Positions 60,749 through 64,000 of a stretch of 64,000 nt of DNA are shown piece by piece. The DNA comes from an uncultured bacterium (lineage in GTDB: Bacteria > Bacillota > Clostridia > Oscillospirales > Oscillospiraceae), in NCBI GenBank assembly GCA_948469375.1, contig CAOKLO010000006.1:23919-87918 (forward strand), given 5' to 3'. Below the pieces are notes generated by a model, which searched no databases, was not told where the DNA came from, and was given only the letters and a program-made list of their open reading frames with translations. Position 1 is the first letter of the stretch. The number at the start of each line of letters is the position of its first letter. Position numbers and translations under genes: made by a program.

Positions 60749-62269
60749 ATGGGCATTTTCGGGACAAAAAAGCAGACGCCGCCCCCCCATCCCCGGAAGG
60801 AGCCGCGCTATGACCGCCCCGTTACGGCGGAGGCCATCGCGGGGGTGTTCGACCGGTGCGCGGACTTCAACCGGCGGACGCTCTATCTGAACAACGACCC
60901 CGCCCGACAGGTGGAGATGCTGTATATCGCCGGACAGGTGCGCAACGAGCGGGCGTGTGACTATGTGCTGCGGCCGCTGGCCCAGAACGAGGCGCTGCGG
61001 GCCGCGCCCGATATGGACGCCGCGTTCGATTTGATGGCCAGGGGCGGGTTGTATTCGCTGTCCGTTCAGGTGCGGGACAAGGCAGACCAGGTAATTTTTG
61101 ACCTGATCGACGGGTCGGTGGCGCTGTTTTTCCCGGGAAAGGATAGGGTGCTCACCCTGTCGGCGGGGACGGAGGAAAAGAGGTCCGTCTCCGACCCGGA
61201 GAACGAGCCGGATGTGAAGGGGGCCAAGGACTCCTTCGTGGAGAGCCTGCGGACCAACACGTCGCTGGTGCGGCGGCGGTTCCGGGCGCCGGAGCTGAAA
61301 ATTGAGGAGCAGATCGTGGGCCGGCAGTCGGTCACGCCGGTGGATGTGGTGTATGTGGAGGGGATCGCCGACCCCAGGCTGGCGGAGCAGGTCAAGGAGC
61401 GGCTGGAGCGGATCGACATCGACACGCTGCTGACGACGGGGAGCCTGGAGCAGTACGTCACCGACGAGAGCCATACCGCATTCCCCCTCACCGCCTACAC
61501 CGAGCGGCCCGACCGGTTCTGCACCGGGCTGGCGGAGGGACGCGTGGGTGTGCTGGTGGACGGCATGCCCATGGGGTGGCTGTTCCCAGCCACGCTGGAC
61601 AGCTTTTTCCGCACTGGGCAGGACCGGAGCACCAGCTGGGCGGTGGCCGGGGCGCTGTCGGTGCTGCGGTATGTGTGTATGCTGGTCACGCTGTTTCTGC
61701 CGGGGCTGTATGTGGCGGCGGTGCTGTTCCATCCGGAGCTGATCCCGGTGAAGCTCACCTTATCCATTATTGCCGCAAAAGCCGACGTGCCCTTCTCCAC
61801 GCTGACAGAGGTGCTGGTGATGCTGCTGGCCTTTGAGGTGCTCCAGGAGGCGGGGCTGCGGCTGCCGTCGTCCATCGGGCAGACGGTGTCCATTCTTGGC
61901 GGGCTGGTGGTGGGCTCGGCGGCGGTGGAGGCCAAGCTGGTCTCCCCTGCCGTGCTGGTGGTGGTGGCCATCGCGGGTATCGCCGGGTACACCGCGCCCA
62001 GCCAGGACTTTGCCGGGGCGCTGCGCATCTGGCGGTTCGGGCTGGCCATCGCCGGAGGGCTGATGGGGCTGACGGGCTTAGTGCTGGCGGGGGTGGCGCT
62101 GGTATACCGGCTGGCCCAGCTGGAAACCTTCGGGGTGGCCTACCTGACGCCCTTTGCCTCCAACGCCGGAAAGCAGAAGGAGGGACATGTGGTGCTGCGG
62201 GAGCCGCTGCCGGAGGTGAAGACCCGGCCCGATTATCTGAACACGGAGAACAGGAGGAATCAGGGGTGA
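60749..62269 (+). CDS. GerA-type spore germination protein, A subunit
   Basis: A 506-residue GerA/GerAA protein. The soluble N-terminal part (residues 1-290) contains the family motifs VDVVYVEGIADPRLAEQVKERLERIDID and the ending PFPLTAYTERPD-like segment, then VLVDGMPMGWLFP. From about residue 305 there are five hydrophobic segments (VLRYVCMLVTLFLPGLYVAAVLF, LTEVLVMLLAFEVLQEAGLRLP and others). GerA-type receptors sit in the inner spore membrane and sense nutrients. The ATG follows AAGGAGGCGG. The stop overlaps the next gene by four bases. Its presence indicates an endospore former. Confidence 0.93.
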   Translation: MGIFGTKKQTPPPHPRKEPRYDRPVTAEAIAGVFDRCADFNRRTLYLNNDPARQVEMLYIAGQVRNERACDYVLRPLAQNEALRAAPDMDAAFDLMARGGLYSLSVQVRDKADQVIFDLIDGSVALFFPGKDRVLTLSAGTEEKRSVSDPENEPDVKGAKDSFVESLRTNTSLVRRRFRAPELKIEEQIVGRQSVTPVDVVYVEGIADPRLAEQVKERLERIDIDTLLTTGSLEQYVTDESHTAFPLTAYTERPDRFCTGLAEGRVGVLVDGMPMGWLFPATLDSFFRTGQDRSTSWAVAGALSVLRYVCMLVTLFLPGLYVAAVLFHPELIPVKLTLSIIAAKADVPFSTLTEVLVMLLAFEVLQEAGLRLPSSIGQTVSILGGLVVGSAAVEAKLVSPAVLVVVAIAGIAGYTAPSQDFAGALRIWRFGLAIAGGLMGLTGLVLAGVALVYRLAQLETFGVAYLTPFASNAGKQKEGHVVLREPLPEVKTRPDYLNTENRRNQG

Positions 62270-62823
62270 AGAAGTGGCTGTTGCTGTGTCTGGCGGCGGC
62301 GGTGCTGCTGGTGGGCTGGCGGCCCGTCCCCCGGGAGCCGGAGGGGCTGGCCCTGGTGCGGGTGTTGGGGGTGGACGGCCCGGGGCCGCTGACCCTGACG
62401 GCGGTGTGCGGCGGGGACGACCAGAGGGACCCCAGCCGGGGCTGGTGCGTCGGGGCAGACTTTGAACAGGCGCTGGAAGTCCTGCCCTGGTCGGGAGAGG
62501 AGGAGCTGTCGCTCACCAGCGTTTCCTATTTAATAGTAGGGCGGGATGTGGAATTGAAGGATGTGCTGCTGGCGGTTTTGCGCAATGAGGAGCTGGGGGC
62601 CTCCGCCACGGTGTGGCTGGCGGAGGAGGGCGCGGCGGCGCTGTTGGGACAGTGTGAGGACCCGGCGTCCGGGCTGGATCTGCTCACCCGGCAGGGGGCG
62701 GAGGCGCCCACGGCGGTAGAGGCGCTGGCCAAGCTGGAGGGCGGGGAGACGCTGAGCCTCCCCCTGCTGGCGGGGGAAAAGCCCGCCCTCATCGATTGGG
62801 AAGAATGGAGGAGCGCGGCATGA
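62266..62823 (+). CDS. Shortened GerC-like germination protein without a lipobox
   Basis: A 185-residue protein starting at GTG overlapping the gerA stop. An N-terminal hydrophobic segment (WLLLCLAAAVLLVGW) is present, but there is no lipobox Cys. The rest matches the first domain of Ger(x)C: LALVRVLGVDGPG, then EQALEVLPWSGEEELSLTSVSYLIVGRDV, and a repeat-like ending. Family members are normally about 350-400 residues with three domains, so half is missing. No frameshift remnant of the rest is apparent in the next 0.9 kb, which encodes GerB. It is likely tethered by its helix. Confidence 0.78.
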   Translation: MKKWLLLCLAAAVLLVGWRPVPREPEGLALVRVLGVDGPGPLTLTAVCGGDDQRDPSRGWCVGADFEQALEVLPWSGEEELSLTSVSYLIVGRDVELKDVLLAVLRNEELGASATVWLAEEGAAALLGQCEDPASGLDLLTRQGAEAPTAVEALAKLEGGETLSLPLLAGEKPALIDWEEWRSAA

Positions 62824-63749
62824 GATGTGAAAAGCTGTCCTCAAGGCAGCTGGCGGTGGCGGTGCTGACCGGGGGGCTGTCCACCGGGGCCGCCGCTGCG
62901 GGCCGGGCGGATTGGCGGTGGCTGCTGCTGGCGGCGGCGCTGGGAACCGCTGTGGGGTGGCTGCTGCTTTGGCGGGTGGGGCACAGGAGGCTCCACCCTG
63001 TTTTGAGGGTGCTGTACTGCGCCTGGGCGGTGGTGCTCATGGCGGAGGTGCTGCGCCGGACGGCCCACCGCATCCAGCAGGCGACGGGAAATGGGGAGCA
63101 TACCGGGTGGCTGCTGGTGCTGCTGGCCATCCCGCTGGTGTGGATGGGCTGGGGGAAGGCCGCGGCCTTTTTTCGGGCGGTGGAGATCTTTTGGCTGGCG
63201 GTGCTGGTGACGGCTGCGGCCATCCTCTTGCTGGGCGTGCCCCGGATGAACTGGCAGTGGGTGATGGAACCGGCCGGGGATTGGAAAGAATCGCTGTTGG
63301 CGGGGACGCTGACCATGTCTGCCGGGCTGTTTGTGCTGCCGATTCTATATAAGGTAGAGAACGGGGCGGGAGAGAACCGGAGGGGACCGGCGTGGCTTGG
63401 AGCGCTGGGGCTGGCGTCCGCCGCCCTGGCCGCGTTGACGGCGGGACTGCTCAGCCCGGCGGTGGCCGCGCAGCTGGACGGGCCCTTTTTTACCGCGGCG
63501 GGCCTGCTGGGAGACAGCGCACGGCTGGAGGGGCTGGTATCCGCCCTGTGGCTGCTGCCCGACTTGACGCTGGCGGGCCTGTTGGCACATTCCTGGGGCG
63601 TTCAGCGGTGGTCCGTGCTGGCAGTGGCGGCGGCGCTGGGGCTGGCGCTGGTTGAAGTAATGGACGCGCTGCCTGGGGCCGTGCTGCCGCTGGGATGTCT
63701 GGCGCTGGCGGTTTTGACGGCGGTAGTTCCGCCGGAGAAGGATAAATAG
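62820..63749 (+). CDS. GerB-type spore germination permease
   Basis: A 309-residue membrane protein with about nine hydrophobic segments and very little polar sequence. It fits the GerB/AgcS-like permease of the germinant receptor by position and by its start (MRCEKLSSRQLAVAVLTGGLSTG, resembling the family's first helix). Sequence conservation with classical GerB is low. The ATG at 62820 overlaps the stop of the GerC-like gene (ATGA) and follows GGAGGAG. It closes the A-C-B operon. Confidence 0.78.
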   Translation: MRCEKLSSRQLAVAVLTGGLSTGAAAAGRADWRWLLLAAALGTAVGWLLLWRVGHRRLHPVLRVLYCAWAVVLMAEVLRRTAHRIQQATGNGEHTGWLLVLLAIPLVWMGWGKAAAFFRAVEIFWLAVLVTAAAILLLGVPRMNWQWVMEPAGDWKESLLAGTLTMSAGLFVLPILYKVENGAGENRRGPAWLGALGLASAALAALTAGLLSPAVAAQLDGPFFTAAGLLGDSARLEGLVSALWLLPDLTLAGLLAHSWGVQRWSVLAVAAALGLALVEVMDALPGAVLPLGCLALAVLTAVVPPEKDK

Positions 63750-63831
63750 TGGTTGGGCGGCGGCGGAAATGCAACATTTTGTGGTCGAAGAAATCCCGTG
63801 AAAAAAGGCTGAAAAAATGCGAAAAAAGGTG

Positions 63832-63963
63832 TTGACAAAGGGGCCCCAGTCTGGTATAGTAGCAAAGCGCTCAAGAGAGAGGCAAGACCTTCCAAAGGAA
63901 CCAGAAAAAAGTCTGTTAAATCTGAAAAAAGGTCTTGACAAACCTGGCTGAGCGTGGTAAGAT
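63832..63963 (+). promoter_or_regulatory. Tandem strong promoters, probably of an rRNA operon
   Basis: Promoter 1 is TTGACA (63832-63837), 17 bases, TATAGT (63855-63860). Promoter 2 is TTGACA (63935-63940), 17 bases, TAAGAT (63958-63963). Both continue as AGCAAAG after the -10, so they are a duplicated unit about 103 bases apart. Such tandem promoters typically drive rRNA genes. The window ends 37 bases later, so the transcript cannot be seen. Confidence 0.6.
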
Positions 63964-64000
63964 AGCAAAGTTCGCGGGAAGCGAAGCTTGGATGAGAGTT

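Overview
The window is a high-GC Firmicutes chromosome segment, most like the spore-forming gut Oscillospiraceae (the Flavonifractor/Lawsonibacter/Oscillibacter neighbourhood). That placement is an inference from gene content. The origin order gyrA-gyrB-remB-recF-yaaA-dnaN-dnaA / rpmH-rnpA-yidD-yidC-jag is present. So are Firmicute markers (RemB, Prp plus an L27 with a cleavable N-terminus, SepF, DivIVA, RicT, MurT, HemZ, a T-box on ileS) and a GerA-type germination operon.

Layout. Positions 1-7378 hold the left arm of the origin, read leftward, with DnaA-box-like sites on both sides of dnaA. Positions 7379-10481 are the right arm (rpmH to jag), starting from a consensus promoter. Positions 10741-16568 carry a metallo-beta-lactamase-fold protein, hemZ, a lipoprotein, the rplU-prp-rpmA ribosomal set and obg. 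Positions 16579-17379 are a small two-gene cassette bounded by long inverted repeats. Then come a ClC-type channel/antiporter, gap, and a leftward division/RNA cluster (divIVA, sepF, yggS, an HlyD-like protein, hfq, miaA). Positions 25828-38198 read rightward: PilZ protein, aroK, DEAD-box helicase, phosphoesterase, acetyltransferase, mnmG, murT and a gatD-like gene, an XRE regulator with a membrane partner, a hydrolase and prmA. Positions 38531-42420 are a T-box-controlled DUF1349-ileS unit. Positions 42878-51410 read leftward: a membrane-anchored serpin with its ECF sigma factor, ricT, holB, a PLP decarboxylase-like gene, a Nudix hydrolase and a PII-like/DUF1538 pair. Then come galM and a split transketolase, then mrdA-mreD-miaB, a COG2509 flavoprotein, the germination operon, and tandem promoters at the right edge that look like the start of an rRNA operon.

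Most notable. (1) An ECF sigma factor overlaps a single-pass membrane protein whose outer part is a complete serpin and whose inner part looks like an anti-sigma N-terminus; this suggests a protease-sensing switch. (2) Three families of dispersed structured repeats occupy the gene boundaries. One family is nested in the ileS T-box, supplies the stop region of hfq and adds a tail to AroK. Another forms inverted arms around the XRE cassette and around two gene-less elements. (3) The GatD-like partner of MurT lacks the catalytic Cys and His. (4) The germination operon has a GerC-like protein about half the usual length and without a lipobox.

No tRNA, rRNA body, CRISPR array, prophage or transposase gene was found.
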